Assembly (NCBI RefSeq): GCF_032337115.1
Contig: NZ_JAVXZY010000004.1
Span: forward strand, 186,001-250,000
DNA length: 64,000 bases
Reading direction: 5' to 3'
From: Roseateles_C aquae
GTDB lineage: Bacteria; Pseudomonadota; Gammaproteobacteria; Burkholderiales; Burkholderiaceae_C
Of this stretch, positions 25,173-34,123 are shown one piece after another (position 1 is the first letter of the stretch; each line of letters begins with the position of its first letter). Position numbers and translations under genes: made by a program. The notes under the pieces are model-generated. The model saw nothing but the letters and a program-made list of their open reading frames with translations, was not told where the DNA came from and ran no database searches.

Positions 25173-27055
25173 GTCTGGCCGCTGGCAGCTTCAGCGCTGA
25201 ATTGGAGCAATGGCTGGACGCGCAACTGAAACGCTATGCCGCCGAACCGAGCGAGGCCACTGCGCTGCTGCCGCAGGCCTTGCAGCGCTTTGAGGCGGGG
25301 CTGGCTCAGCCGCCCGGCGCGGCCCAGCTGCGCCTGGCCCTGCTGATCTTTGATCTGGCCGTCGAGCTGCGCAATATCGGCGCGCTCACCGCGATTGCCA
25401 CGCCCGCGCTGGCCTGCTGCGAGGCCGGTGTGGCGCCCGAGCTGCTGCCCCAGCTGCTGTGCATGCAGGCGCGGGTCGAGGTCTTTCAGCAGCGCATCGA
25501 GCGGGCCGTGCCACTGGTGGAGCGCGCGCTGCTGGCCGCCGAACAGCGTGACGACGCCTTGGGCCGCGCGGCCGCTGTCTTCGCGCTCGGCTTGCTGGCC
25601 GCGCGCCAGCTTGACCCGCGCCGCGCCGCGGCGTCCTATGCCGACGCGATCAAGCTGTTCAAGGCCTGCGGCCACCATGGCCCCTGGGTGCAGGCCTATG
25701 CCGGCATGTCCACGGCCTACCGCGCGCTCGACGATCAGCCAGCCCGGCTGGCCGCACTGCATGAGGGCGTGCAGATGTGCATGGCGCAGCGGCGCTGGTC
25801 CGAGGCCGCCAATCTGAACACGGGCATGATCGACGTCGCCCTGGAGCAAGGCGATGTGGCGGCCGCCGAGCAGGCGCTGGCGCAGGGTCAGCTGCTGGCC
25901 GACCGTGCCGATCCCAGCGGCTTGTCGGCCGCCCATTCCATCGTGCGCCATGGCCGTGCCTGCTGCCTGGCCGCACGCGGCCAGTTCCGGGCGGCGGCCG
26001 AGGACTGCCGCGCCGCGCTGGCCGAACGCGCCTTCCATATCGCCCCGGCCGATCTGGCGCGCCGCTGCGAGCAGATGGCCGATTGGCTGCTCGCCGCCGG
26101 CGAGCCGGTGCAGGCGCTGGCCGCCAGCCGGCAAGGGCAGGCAGCGCTGGAGGCCATGGCCAGCAATGCCACGCAGCAGGCCCAGACCCAGCTGCGCGCC
26201 AGGCTGGAACTGGCCCATATCCAGGCCCAGAGCGAGCGCGGTCGCGCACAGGCCCGCGAGCTGCAGAGCCGCAATGAGGCGCTGGAGCAAGCGCTGGGCC
26301 TGCAGCGCGAGTTGCAAGCCGAGCTGGTCGAGAGCATCAAGTTCGCCAGCCTGGGCAATCTGCTCGCGGGCCTGGCGCATGAGCTGGCCGCGCCGCTGCA
26401 GAACGGCCTGGAAGCGCTGACGCGCAGCCTCGCCCAGGGCGAGCTGATGCTGCAGCAGATCGACAGCGGCAGCGCCTCGCGCAGCCGGCTCAACCAGACC
26501 CTGCAGCGCTGCGAACAAGACACCGCGACGGCGCTGGCCGCCCTGGAGCAAGCCTTGCATCTGCTGGGCGCCTACCGCCACCTGGAAACGCCCCCGCTTG
26601 GCGGCGCGACCGAGGCGGTCGACCTGGCCGCGCTGGTCGAGGCCGTCTGGCGGCGCGCCATCACGCCGGGCAGCGCCCTGCGGCTGGAGCTCGATGCGGC
26701 ACTGACGCTGACCTTGCGCAGCGACGTGCTGGCCGAGCTGCTGTTGCAGCTGCTGCAGAACATCGAGCGCCACGCCTACCCGGCAGGCCAGGCCGGCGTC
26801 GCCCGCGTGCAGGCGCGCTTGCACGAGGGCCGTTTGCACCTGATCGTCAGCGACCGCGGGCGCGGCGTCGCCAGCACCCTGCTGGCACAGCTGTTTGACG
26901 ACGAGGCGCGCCGCCTGGACGCCGGCACCCGACACGCCGCCGGACTGGGCCTGAGCATCGTGCGGGCCGCAGTGGTCGAGCACCTGGGCGGCAGCATCCG
27001 CGCGCTGCACAACCCCGGCGGCGGCCTGCGCATCGAGGCCAGCTGGCCGATTTGA
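25169..27055 (+). CDS. Cytoplasmic TPR-sensor histidine kinase (second of a tandem pair)
   Basis: 628 residues; start ATG 25169 overlaps the previous stop (ATGA). It is a clear paralogue of the first kinase along its whole length: TPR-like N-terminus, coiled coil, H-box FASLGNLLAGLAHELAAPLQ with His404, N-box LQNIERHAYPAGQAG, G1 DRGRGVAS, G2 GLGLSIV. The H-box has ELAAP where the first has ELNTP, so the Asn next to the phosphorylated His is lost. The lid before G2 is also shorter. It may have altered kinase or phosphatase balance. Translational coupling suggests heterodimers or a fixed ratio. Confidence 0.88.
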   Translation: MSLAAGSFSAELEQWLDAQLKRYAAEPSEATALLPQALQRFEAGLAQPPGAAQLRLALLIFDLAVELRNIGALTAIATPALACCEAGVAPELLPQLLCMQARVEVFQQRIERAVPLVERALLAAEQRDDALGRAAAVFALGLLAARQLDPRRAAASYADAIKLFKACGHHGPWVQAYAGMSTAYRALDDQPARLAALHEGVQMCMAQRRWSEAANLNTGMIDVALEQGDVAAAEQALAQGQLLADRADPSGLSAAHSIVRHGRACCLAARGQFRAAAEDCRAALAERAFHIAPADLARRCEQMADWLLAAGEPVQALAASRQGQAALEAMASNATQQAQTQLRARLELAHIQAQSERGRAQARELQSRNEALEQALGLQRELQAELVESIKFASLGNLLAGLAHELAAPLQNGLEALTRSLAQGELMLQQIDSGSASRSRLNQTLQRCEQDTATALAALEQALHLLGAYRHLETPPLGGATEAVDLAALVEAVWRRAITPGSALRLELDAALTLTLRSDVLAELLLQLLQNIERHAYPAGQAGVARVQARLHEGRLHLIVSDRGRGVASTLLAQLFDDEARRLDAGTRHAAGLGLSIVRAAVVEHLGGSIRALHNPGGGLRIEASWPI

Positions 27056-27083
27056 ACGGCCAGGCCCGCGGAACAGCCTCAGC

Positions 27084-27461
27084 TCAGACCGCGCCAGGCT
27101 CCGACCAGGCTCTCAGCATCAGCCGCGCGCCGGAGACATTGGTGGCGCAGGGCACGTCATGGACGTCGCAGGCGCGCACCAGGGCATTGATATCGGGTTC
27201 ATGCGGCTGCGGCGTCATCGGGTCGCGCAGAAAAATCACCGCGTCAACCTCGCCAACGGCCAGCCGGGCGCCGATCTGCAGATCCCCGCCGAGCGGCCCG
27301 GACAGCAGGCATTCGACCTGCAGCCCCAACTCGCGCTGCAGCCGCCCGCCGGTCGTACCGGTGGCCATCAGCTGGCAGCGTTGCAGCAGCGGCAGGAATT
27401 CGGCCGCCAGGGCGACCATGGCCGTCTTCTTGCCGTCGTGGGCGATCAATGCGAGCTTCAT
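27084..27461 (-). CDS. mgsA: Methylglyoxal synthase
   Basis: 125 residues from ATG 27461 (an ATG nine bases earlier is also in frame). MgsA converts dihydroxyacetone phosphate to methylglyoxal plus phosphate, relieving sugar-phosphate stress. The family motifs are LALIAHDGKK, MATGTTGGRLQ (phosphate binding), LSGPLGGDLQIGARL with the catalytic Asp, and DAVIFLRDPMTPQPHEPDI. It lies 37 bases downstream of a CheY-like receiver gene on the same strand and converges on the tandem kinases. Confidence 0.95.
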   Translation of the reverse strand: MKLALIAHDGKKTAMVALAAEFLPLLQRCQLMATGTTGGRLQRELGLQVECLLSGPLGGDLQIGARLAVGEVDAVIFLRDPMTPQPHEPDINALVRACDVHDVPCATNVSGARLMLRAWSEPGAV

Positions 27462-27498
27462 GCCCGCCATCGTAGTGGCCGGGGGTTACCAGCGCACA

Positions 27499-27879
27499 TC
27501 AAGTTGCGCTGACGCTGAGCAGGCCGTGCATCACCTCCAGCAGACGCTGCGGGCTGAAAGGCTTGATCAGATAGTCGTCGGCACCGACCTGCCGGCCGAT
27601 CTCCAGATCGTGGCGATGGCCGCGGGCGCTGACCAGCACCACCTTGCAGCGCTGCAGTCGCGCGTCGGCCTTGATGCGCCGGCACAGCTCCAGGCCATCG
27701 AAGGCGCCGGGCATCATGATGTCCAGCAGCACGATATCGGGGCCCTGCTGTTGCACCTCTGCCCAAGCCGCCTCGGCGTCGGCGGCCTCGACCAACTCAA
27801 AGGCCTCGTCTTCCAGCGTCATGCGCAGCAGCGCACGCAGCTCAGGCTGGTCCTCGACGATCAACACCTTGCGAGACAT
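27499..27879 (-). CDS. Single-domain response regulator (CheY-like)
   Basis: 126 residues from ATG 27879; the open frame to 28095 has no conserved sequence. Only a receiver domain: acidic pocket VLIVEDQ (Glu9-Asp10), phospho-acceptor Asp53 in LLDIMMPG, the Ser in LVSARG and the conserved Lys in IKPFSP. There is no output domain, so it acts by protein contact or as a phosphate relay. It precedes mgsA and converges with the two soluble histidine kinases, its most likely phosphodonors in this neighbourhood (inference). Confidence 0.92.
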   Translation of the reverse strand: MSRKVLIVEDQPELRALLRMTLEDEAFELVEAADAEAAWAEVQQQGPDIVLLDIMMPGAFDGLELCRRIKADARLQRCKVVLVSARGHRHDLEIGRQVGADDYLIKPFSPQRLLEVMHGLLSVSAT

Positions 27880-28057
27880 AGGGGGCCCTTTTTTGCGCCA
27901 GCGGCTTCGCCATACACGGTAGCTGAAGCCGGGACTGGTCGCGTGCACTCCGCCCGCGCGGCGCTGCGGCCGGTGTGCACTATTGCGCGGCAGCTGCCGG
28001 CCAGACCAAGGTGTACCGCGACACGGCCCTGGCGTGGCGGGCAGCGACAATCGAGCC

Positions 28058-28633
28058 ATGCTCACCCTGACCCTGCTATTCCTGGCCGTCTTCACGTTGA
28101 ATGTGCTGCCCGCCTTTGCGCCACCGACCTGGATGCTGCTGGGCTTCTTCGGTTTTCAGCACCAGGAACAATCGCCCTGGCAGGTGGCGCTGCTGGCGGC
28201 CTGTGCCGCGACCGCTGGGCGTGTGGTGCTGGCGCGTGGCGCCCAGCGCGTGGCCAACAGCCGCTGGGTCAGCGCGCAGATGCGCGACAGCCTGGCCGCC
28301 GTCGCCGAACTGCTGGAACGCCGCCGCCACACCAGCATGCTGGCCTTTCTGCTCTTTGCCTTCAGCCCCCTGCCCTCCAATGTGCTGTTCCTGGCCTATG
28401 GCCTGACCGGCGCGCCGCTGCCGCGGCTGGCCCTGCCCTTTTTCATCGGCCGCTGGGTCAGCTACACGGTGGCTCTGGCCGGTGGCGCCTTGGCCGCTCG
28501 CCATGTCGAGCTGCAGCTGAGCCAGGGCTGGACCGGCCTGTACTTCCTGCTCACGCAATCGCTGCTGTTGCTGGCAGTCTGGCTCTTTGCGCGTATCAAC
28601 TGGCGACGTTGGCTGAGCCGGCGCGGGGCATGA
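28058..28633 (+). CDS. Predicted integral membrane protein, VTT/DedA-like
   Basis: 191 residues from ATG 28058. About four to five hydrophobic helices: LTLLFLAVFTLNVLPAF at the N-terminus, QVALLAACAATAGRVVLA, MLAFLLFAFSPLPSNVLFLA, and two near the C-terminus. The FSPLPSNVLFLAYGLTGAP segment resembles the re-entrant region of VTT (SNARE-associated/DedA) proteins, but the match is loose and the family is not certain. It is divergent from the receiver gene and shares its upstream region. Confidence 0.7.
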   Translation: MLTLTLLFLAVFTLNVLPAFAPPTWMLLGFFGFQHQEQSPWQVALLAACAATAGRVVLARGAQRVANSRWVSAQMRDSLAAVAELLERRRHTSMLAFLLFAFSPLPSNVLFLAYGLTGAPLPRLALPFFIGRWVSYTVALAGGALAARHVELQLSQGWTGLYFLLTQSLLLLAVWLFARINWRRWLSRRGA

Positions 28634-28732
28634 GTCTGGTCTGCAGGCGCCCGCGTTGCCGTGAACGAAGTCACGATTCCCGCTGAGGCCGCTCGATACA
28701 CTGACCGCTGTAGTGCATATGCGAGTGGATGA

Positions 28733-29536
28733 ATGCTGGTGCCAAGGCAGCGGACAGGTCGACGGGCAGGCACGGCGATCCGTTCGCTGATGCTGGGCGC
28801 AGCCCTGCTCGCCACGCCCTGGGTGCAGGCCTGCGAGCATCCGCTGCGCGTGGTCTTCGGCCATATGCCGCCCTTCATTGCCCGCCAGGCCGATGGCGAG
28901 TATGGCGGCGTCGAGGTCGAGCTGCTGCGCGCCATCGTCAGCCAGGCCGGCTGCACGCTGGAAGTGCTGAACGACCTGCCGCGCAAGCGCCGCTATGCCA
29001 TGTTTCTGAAGGGTGATCTGGACATCCTGCTGGCAGCCAGCCTGACCGAAGAGCGCCAGCGCATTGCCTGGTTCACCGCGCCCTACCGCCAGGAGACCAC
29101 CTCGCTGTTCGTGCTGGCCGACAAGGCCGCCGCACTGCGCGACATCAAGAGCCTGGGCGAGCTGATCGACAAGCAGGCCACCCTTTTGAGCCTGAACCTG
29201 GGCTGGTTTGGTGCCGACTACGAAACCCAGCTGCCAAGGCTGCGCGCAGCCCACCGGGTCTCGCACTTCGAGAACCTGCGCCAAGGCCTGAGCATGCTGG
29301 CAGCGCGACGCGGCGATGTGCTGATGAGCGATCGCATAGCCACGCTCTATGAAGCCAGGCAGCGCGGCCTGAACCTGGTCGAACTCGGCTACACGCCGGC
29401 GCGCGAGCCGGTGCATCTGATGCTGAGCAGGAAATCGATCAGTGAGGCCGACTGGCGCAGCCTCAATGCCGCCGTGCTGCTGTTGGAAGAACGCGGTGTG
29501 CTGCGCGAAATCCGCAATCGCTACGGCCTGCGCTGA
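28733..29536 (+). CDS. Periplasmic solute-binding protein family 3
   Basis: 267 residues. The ATG at 28733 gives an Arg-rich n-region and a hydrophobic core ending ATPWVQA, a signal peptide cut near residue 33; ATG 28790 would shorten the n-region. The mature part has the SBP_bac_3 fold: HPLRVVFGHMPPFIA, GVEVELLRAIVSQAG, LDILLAASLTEERQRIAWFTAPY. No ABC permease or ATPase is nearby, so it may act as a stand-alone sensor or a partner of a distant transporter. Ligand unknown, probably an amino acid or a similar small molecule. Confidence 0.85.
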   Translation: MLVPRQRTGRRAGTAIRSLMLGAALLATPWVQACEHPLRVVFGHMPPFIARQADGEYGGVEVELLRAIVSQAGCTLEVLNDLPRKRRYAMFLKGDLDILLAASLTEERQRIAWFTAPYRQETTSLFVLADKAAALRDIKSLGELIDKQATLLSLNLGWFGADYETQLPRLRAAHRVSHFENLRQGLSMLAARRGDVLMSDRIATLYEARQRGLNLVELGYTPAREPVHLMLSRKSISEADWRSLNAAVLLLEERGVLREIRNRYGLR

Positions 29537-29541
29537 GTCAC

Positions 29542-30129
29542 TCAGACGCCACGCTGACCGAGCTGGCGCAGGCGCTTGAACTGCTTTTCAGCGCCGGTGG
29601 GGCCGAGCTGCTCGACCATGCCGATCAAGGTCTCCTGAATCGGCGCGATGCCGACAAAGCCGAGGATGTTGCGCTCCAACGAGCGCAAGCTGTGGGCGCG
29701 GTAGAAGAAGCGATAGACCAGGGCCGGCATGCCCATGGTGACGACGATGCGCGCCGAGCGACCGCTCAAGCCCTTCTGGGCAAAGGGATTCGCGCCTTCG
29801 GCCTTGAAGGCAAAACCCGGCCGTGCCACCTGCTCCAGCCAGGCCTTCAGCAGCGCAGGCATTTCACCCAGCCAGAGTGGAAAGACCAGCAGCAGATGCT
29901 CGCACCAGGCCAGCGCCTGCTGCGACTCGATCAAGCCGGCCGGCAGCGAGCCGTGCTCCCAGTCCTGCTGCGAGCGCAGCAGCGGAAAGTCCAGCGCCGC
30001 CACATCGAGGGCGCGGACCTGATGGCCGCCACGTTCAGCGCCATCGACATAGGCTCGCGCCAAGGCATGGCAGAGATGCGGGGTGCTGCCGTCAGGGTGG
30101 CCCTGGATGATGAGAATTCGCTTGCCCAA
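29542..30129 (-). CDS. NAD(P)H:quinone oxidoreductase-like flavoprotein (flavodoxin-2 fold)
   Basis: 195 residues with a TTG start at 30129, supported by AAGGAT seven bases upstream and by the fold beginning at once (RILIIQGHPDGST). The flavodoxin-like FMN/FAD motifs are LLLVFPLWLGEMPALLKAWLEQV (about 80-102) and IVVTMGMPA. The family includes two-electron quinone reductases such as KefF/MdaB. It converges with the solute-binding gene, six bases between stops. Physiological acceptor not evident. Confidence 0.87.
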   Translation of the reverse strand: MGKRILIIQGHPDGSTPHLCHALARAYVDGAERGGHQVRALDVAALDFPLLRSQQDWEHGSLPAGLIESQQALAWCEHLLLVFPLWLGEMPALLKAWLEQVARPGFAFKAEGANPFAQKGLSGRSARIVVTMGMPALVYRFFYRAHSLRSLERNILGFVGIAPIQETLIGMVEQLGPTGAEKQFKRLRQLGQRGV

Positions 30130-30267
30130 GGCAGATCCTTGCAGTGAAGATCAGCCGATGGTGAGCGCTGTGGTTGCAGCACGGCTTGCGCCATATCAAG
30201 CCAGCGGCAGCCCCGCAGGTGTTGATCGTTGCCATTAGGCAAGGCTGGGGCCGACCTCAGGCCGCCG

Positions 30268-31539
30268 TCATCGTGGCAGCGGCAGATTGCCGACGCCGAG
30301 GTTCATCGCGTTGAGCAGATCGCCATTGTCCTGGCTCCATTCCCAGGCGAACAGGCCGGCCAGGCCAGCCTCGCGCGCATAGCGCCCCTTGGCGATGACG
30401 GCGCGTGGGTCGTCGTAGCCGATATAGAGCTTGAGCTTGGGGTGGAACAGGCTCCAGGCCTGGGTCTGGGCATCGAGCTGCGTCTGGTAGCCATGCAAGG
30501 CCTGACCCCGCCGGTCCAGGTAGCGGGCCGCGATTTCCTTGTAGCCCAGTGAACCATCGGCGCCGGGGAAGGCGCCCGTCTTGCTCGCCCCAGTCTGTGC
30601 GGACGAAGCACCAGCAAAGCCGCGGCCATACATCGCAACGCCGGCGACCAACTTGCTAGCCGGCACACCGGCCGCACGCAGATTGGCCACGGCCTGCTGC
30701 AGGTTGTCGTCGGCACCGGTGGCCGAGGCGGCCAGCGTGCTGTGATGGCCGACCGTGGGCGACCAGCCACCATAGAAGTCGTAGCTCATCATGAAGATCA
30801 GATCCAGCGCCGGCGCCGCGGCCTGGAAGTTGATCCGTTTGGCGATCAGGGCGATCGGGTTGACAGCCGTCGTCAGCTGGTAGAGCCGGCCCGTCTCGGC
30901 CGTCAGCGCGTCCAGTGTTCGCCGCAGCTCTATCATCAGATCGGCATAGCCCTGGCCATCGGCCGGCGAGCCCAGTTGCACCCCGTTGGCGGCACCGTTG
31001 CCGCCGGGATGTTCCCAGTCGATGTCAATGCCGTCAAAGGCCGGATGCTCGCGCAGGAACTGGGCGGCGGACGCAGCGAACACGGCACGCCGCGCCGGAT
31101 CGTTGGCGAAATGGAAGAAGGGATCGGAGCCGCCCCAGCCGCCCACCGAGGCCAGCACGCTGACATGCGGCGCACGCGCCTTCAGCTTGGCAAACGCGGC
31201 GTCAAAGCGTTGGTCGACCGGGCCGCTGCCCAGTTGAAAGTCCTGCTTGCCCACGCATTTGGGCGCGTCCTTGGCCAGCTGGCCCGGCCCGCAGGCGCGC
31301 ACAAAGGCGTAAAGGATGTGAGTCACGCTGCCACTGGGCAGGGCCTCGACCTTGTCCACCGGCGCCCAGTTGGCGACATAAACGCCGACGACCTTGCCAC
31401 CGGCTCGCTCGAAATCGCGCGCGCCGGCGCCGAACAGCGGCAGGGCTTGTTGGTCCGCGGCGCCCGTTGGCGCTGCCGTGCCCGGTTGCACCAGGGCGAG
31501 GGTGGCCAGCAATGCGGCCAGGGTTTGCTGAAACTTCAC
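30268..31539 (-). CDS. Secreted glycoside hydrolase family 18 (chitinase)
   Basis: 423 residues from GTG 31539, which has GGAGAG eight bases upstream; a TTG 21 bases earlier lacks a ribosome site. A signal peptide (about 1-23, ending PGTAA) precedes a single GH18 barrel. Conserved parts: VGVYVANWAP, SVLASVGGWGGSDPF, the catalytic FDGIDIDWEHPG (DxxDxDxE with Glu as proton donor), MMSYDFYGGW, and the C-terminal GLAGLFAWEWSQDNG. No separate chitin-binding module is seen. It hydrolyses beta-1,4-GlcNAc polymers outside the cell. Confidence 0.95.
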   Translation of the reverse strand: MKFQQTLAALLATLALVQPGTAAPTGAADQQALPLFGAGARDFERAGGKVVGVYVANWAPVDKVEALPSGSVTHILYAFVRACGPGQLAKDAPKCVGKQDFQLGSGPVDQRFDAAFAKLKARAPHVSVLASVGGWGGSDPFFHFANDPARRAVFAASAAQFLREHPAFDGIDIDWEHPGGNGAANGVQLGSPADGQGYADLMIELRRTLDALTAETGRLYQLTTAVNPIALIAKRINFQAAAPALDLIFMMSYDFYGGWSPTVGHHSTLAASATGADDNLQQAVANLRAAGVPASKLVAGVAMYGRGFAGASSAQTGASKTGAFPGADGSLGYKEIAARYLDRRGQALHGYQTQLDAQTQAWSLFHPKLKLYIGYDDPRAVIAKGRYAREAGLAGLFAWEWSQDNGDLLNAMNLGVGNLPLPR

Positions 31540-31621
31540 GCGTTGACTCTCCGATGCCAAGCCTCAAGGCTAGCGCATAAAAGATGCCAATCGAATACCA
31601 ATCATCAAGACTTGCTCAAGC

Positions 31622-32296
31622 TCAGGGTGCCAGCTGCACGCGCAGCTGCAACTCGCGCTGCATATGCGCCTCGGCCGCCCCGCTGCGCAGCACGCCGGGC
31701 TCACTGGCCTGTGCGCCAGCACCGCTGCGCGCCACACTGATCCACTGCCCCAGCGCCACCAGCACCGTGCCCTGCCAAGCACCCGTACCCTGGCCCTCAT
31801 CCGGCACGCTGTAGCTGAGTTCCACCGCCTCGCGGCCCCCCGGCCAGCGCGGCTGCACGCTGAGGCTGCGCACCGGCGCTGCGGTGGGCGCTCGCGGCGT
31901 CACCAGCAGCCGGGCGCCGCCACCCGCACCGCCCGTCACCGCGCTGGCCGCGCCCAGCTGCAGCGCGTAGTCGAACAACTCCAGCGGCCGCGCCTCACCC
32001 AGGACCACCGTGGCCGGGCGGCCATTGAGCACCAGCAGGCGCGGCAGCATCTGCACGCCGGCCGCGGCGCTGCTGGTCGTGCCCATGGTCTGCAGACCGC
32101 GCGGTGACAGCGAACCGGCCGTGCCGATCACCGTGCTGCCATCGCGGGCGGCATCCAGGGCGGCGCCGCTGAGCCGGCTCTCGACCCAGCGAATCTCCAC
32201 CACCAGGTTCTGCCGCGGCAAGGTGTCGGCCGCCATCGGCGAGCTCGCCTGGCCGGTGATCAGAACTGCGATGAGAAGGACGATCAGCGCACGCAT
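31622..32296 (-). CDS. Secreted hypothetical protein
   Basis: 224 residues from ATG 32296; the frame is open 18 codons further but only from there is there a good signal peptide (MRALIVLLIAVLITGQA). The mature part contains a Gly/Ala-rich stretch (AASAVTGGAGGGARLLVTP), conserved-looking LVVEIRWVES near the N-terminus and a C-terminal amphipathic QRELQLRVQLAP. In position and style it resembles the secretin-like N0/STN short domains, but no family is firmly recognised. It is 54 bases downstream of the EamA gene on the same strand. Confidence 0.65.
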   Translation of the reverse strand: MRALIVLLIAVLITGQASSPMAADTLPRQNLVVEIRWVESRLSGAALDAARDGSTVIGTAGSLSPRGLQTMGTTSSAAAGVQMLPRLLVLNGRPATVVLGEARPLELFDYALQLGAASAVTGGAGGGARLLVTPRAPTAAPVRSLSVQPRWPGGREAVELSYSVPDEGQGTGAWQGTVLVALGQWISVARSGAGAQASEPGVLRSGAAEAHMQRELQLRVQLAP

Positions 32297-32350
32297 GGTC
32301 CGAGCATAAGCGCGCCACCGCCCGGCAGCCAGCGGCGCCTGGCCAGCCAC

Positions 32351-33235
32351 TCAGCGGCGCCGCCGCAAGGGCCACAACACGTTGAGGGCCAGCCCGCTGA
32401 TCACCAGCCCCGCAGCGATCAGTTTCCACGGCGGCAGTGCCTCGCCCAGGTACCAGGCCGCCGTGCTCATGCCAAACACCGGCACCAGCAGCGCCATCGG
32501 CACGATCTGCGCGGCCGGATGGCGCTGCAGCAGCCAGCTCCAGACGCCATAGCCGAACAGCGTGTTGCCGATCGACTGCCACAGCACCGCCGCCCAGGCG
32601 CCCATGCCGGCCTGGCTGAGCCCGGCCCAGATCGCGTCCGGCCCCTCGACCAGCAGCGACAGCAGCAAGAGCGGCGGCACCGCGAACACACTGCTCCACA
32701 CCACATAGGCCAGCATATTCACCGCGCCGGCGTTCTTGCCGACGAGATTGCCGCAGGCCCAGCTGAAGGCTGCCAGCAAGACCATGGCCAGGCCCAGCAC
32801 GGTGCTGCTGGCGTCGATGTGCGCGGCAATCACGGCGATGCCCGAGGCCGCCAGCAAGAGGGCCAGCCATTGATAGGGCTGCACCGCCTCGCGCCGAATG
32901 CGCATTGCCAGCATCAGCGTGAAGAAGACCTGCGTCTGTATCACCAGCGAGGCCAGGCCCGGCGAGATCTGTCCGCGCATGGCCAGGTACAAGAGGCCGA
33001 ACTGGCCAACGCCGATGAACGCCCCATAGGCCGCCAGATTGCGCCAGGGCGTGGCCGGCCTGGCCACAAAGAAGACCGCCGGCAGCACCGCGAAGGCGAA
33101 GCGCAAGGCCGCGAACAGCAGCGGCGGAAACGCGTTGAGGCCGAGACGAATAACGACGAAATTGCTGCCCCAGATGGCAACAACGGCGAGCGCGAGCAGC
33201 AGGTGTCGCAGCGGCAGGGCGGCTTGGGTATTCAC
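32351..33235 (-). CDS. EamA/DMT-family transporter
   Basis: 294 residues with a GTG start (33235). Ten hydrophobic helices in two EamA repeats; the first opens LLLALAVVAIWGSNFVVIRLGL and the second LAAFSWACGNLVGKNAG. The family includes amino-acid and metabolite exporters such as EamA, RhaT-like and YdcZ-type carriers. Substrate cannot be assigned. It is probably cotranscribed with the secreted hypothetical gene downstream. Confidence 0.92.
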   Translation of the reverse strand: MNTQAALPLRHLLLALAVVAIWGSNFVVIRLGLNAFPPLLFAALRFAFAVLPAVFFVARPATPWRNLAAYGAFIGVGQFGLLYLAMRGQISPGLASLVIQTQVFFTLMLAMRIRREAVQPYQWLALLLAASGIAVIAAHIDASSTVLGLAMVLLAAFSWACGNLVGKNAGAVNMLAYVVWSSVFAVPPLLLLSLLVEGPDAIWAGLSQAGMGAWAAVLWQSIGNTLFGYGVWSWLLQRHPAAQIVPMALLVPVFGMSTAAWYLGEALPPWKLIAAGLVISGLALNVLWPLRRRR

Positions 33236-33322
33236 GCGGCAAGACTAGCACCGGCCTTGCGCCTGCACGCCGCCGGCAGGCGATCTGCGCACAGCGGGGA
33301 CCAATCGCCGGTTCTTTGCTCG

Positions 33323-34123
33323 CTACATCTCTTTGAACAAATGCAGATAGCTGCGACTGACCGGCAGCCGTTCCGGGCGATGCTTGAGCGTGATCTCCGC
33401 CGTCTCGTTGTCGCCGCGCGTGACGCCCTTGACGGCGCCCAGATTGACGACGACGGCACGGTGCACCTGTGCGAACTGCGCCGGGTCCAGCTGGGCCAGC
33501 AACTCCTTCAGCGGCAGGCGAATCAGGGCCTCGGCCGGCTGGCCGTCGTCGTCCTGCCAGGCCACCAGCGTGTACTTGGCATCGGCGCGCAGATGGCTGA
33601 TGGCCTGCACCGGAATCATCTTCAGCGTGCCGCCCACCATGGCCCGCACCCAGCGCAAGGGCTCGACGCTGGGCAGCGTCGCCGCACCGGCGCGCGCCAG
33701 TTGGGCGGCGAGCTGCTGCAGCAGGGCCTCGGAATGGACCATGGGCAGGGCCTTCTCCATCCGCTCTTGCAAGCGCTGCACGGTGTCGGCCAAGCGGCTC
33801 GCGGTGATCGGCTTGACGATGTAGTCCAGCACGCCGTGCTCAAAAGCCTGCAAGGCATATTGCTCATAGGCGGTGACGAAGACCAGATGCGCCCGCCGGC
33901 CGATCTGGCGCGCCGCCTCAACGCCGGAAATGCCGGGCATTTGCACGTCCAGAAAGCAGATGTCCGGCCGCAGGGCCTCGACCTGCTCGATCGCCTCACG
34001 GCCATTGCGCGCCTCGGCCACGATCTGCAAGCTCGGCCAGGCCTCGCTCAGCCGCCGCCGCAGCACCGCTCGCAGCAGCGGTTCATCATCGGCAATCAGG
34101 GCCGTCACTGTCTGTGCATTCAA
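33323..34123 (-). CDS. LytTR-family response regulator
   Basis: 266 residues with a TTG start at 34123 that overlaps the kinase stop (TTGA) and has AGGAG eight bases upstream. Receiver domain with LIADDEP, phospho-acceptor Asp59 (CFLDVQMPG), FVTAYEQYA and Lys in IVKPI. A LytTR DNA-binding domain fills the C-terminal 100 residues (IPVQAISHLRADAKYTLV...QVHRAVVVNL...RPERLPVSR). It is the third gene of the DUF2306-LytS-LytTR unit. Confidence 0.95.
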   Translation of the reverse strand: MNAQTVTALIADDEPLLRAVLRRRLSEAWPSLQIVAEARNGREAIEQVEALRPDICFLDVQMPGISGVEAARQIGRRAHLVFVTAYEQYALQAFEHGVLDYIVKPITASRLADTVQRLQERMEKALPMVHSEALLQQLAAQLARAGAATLPSVEPLRWVRAMVGGTLKMIPVQAISHLRADAKYTLVAWQDDDGQPAEALIRLPLKELLAQLDPAQFAQVHRAVVVNLGAVKGVTRGDNETAEITLKHRPERLPVSRSYLHLFKEM

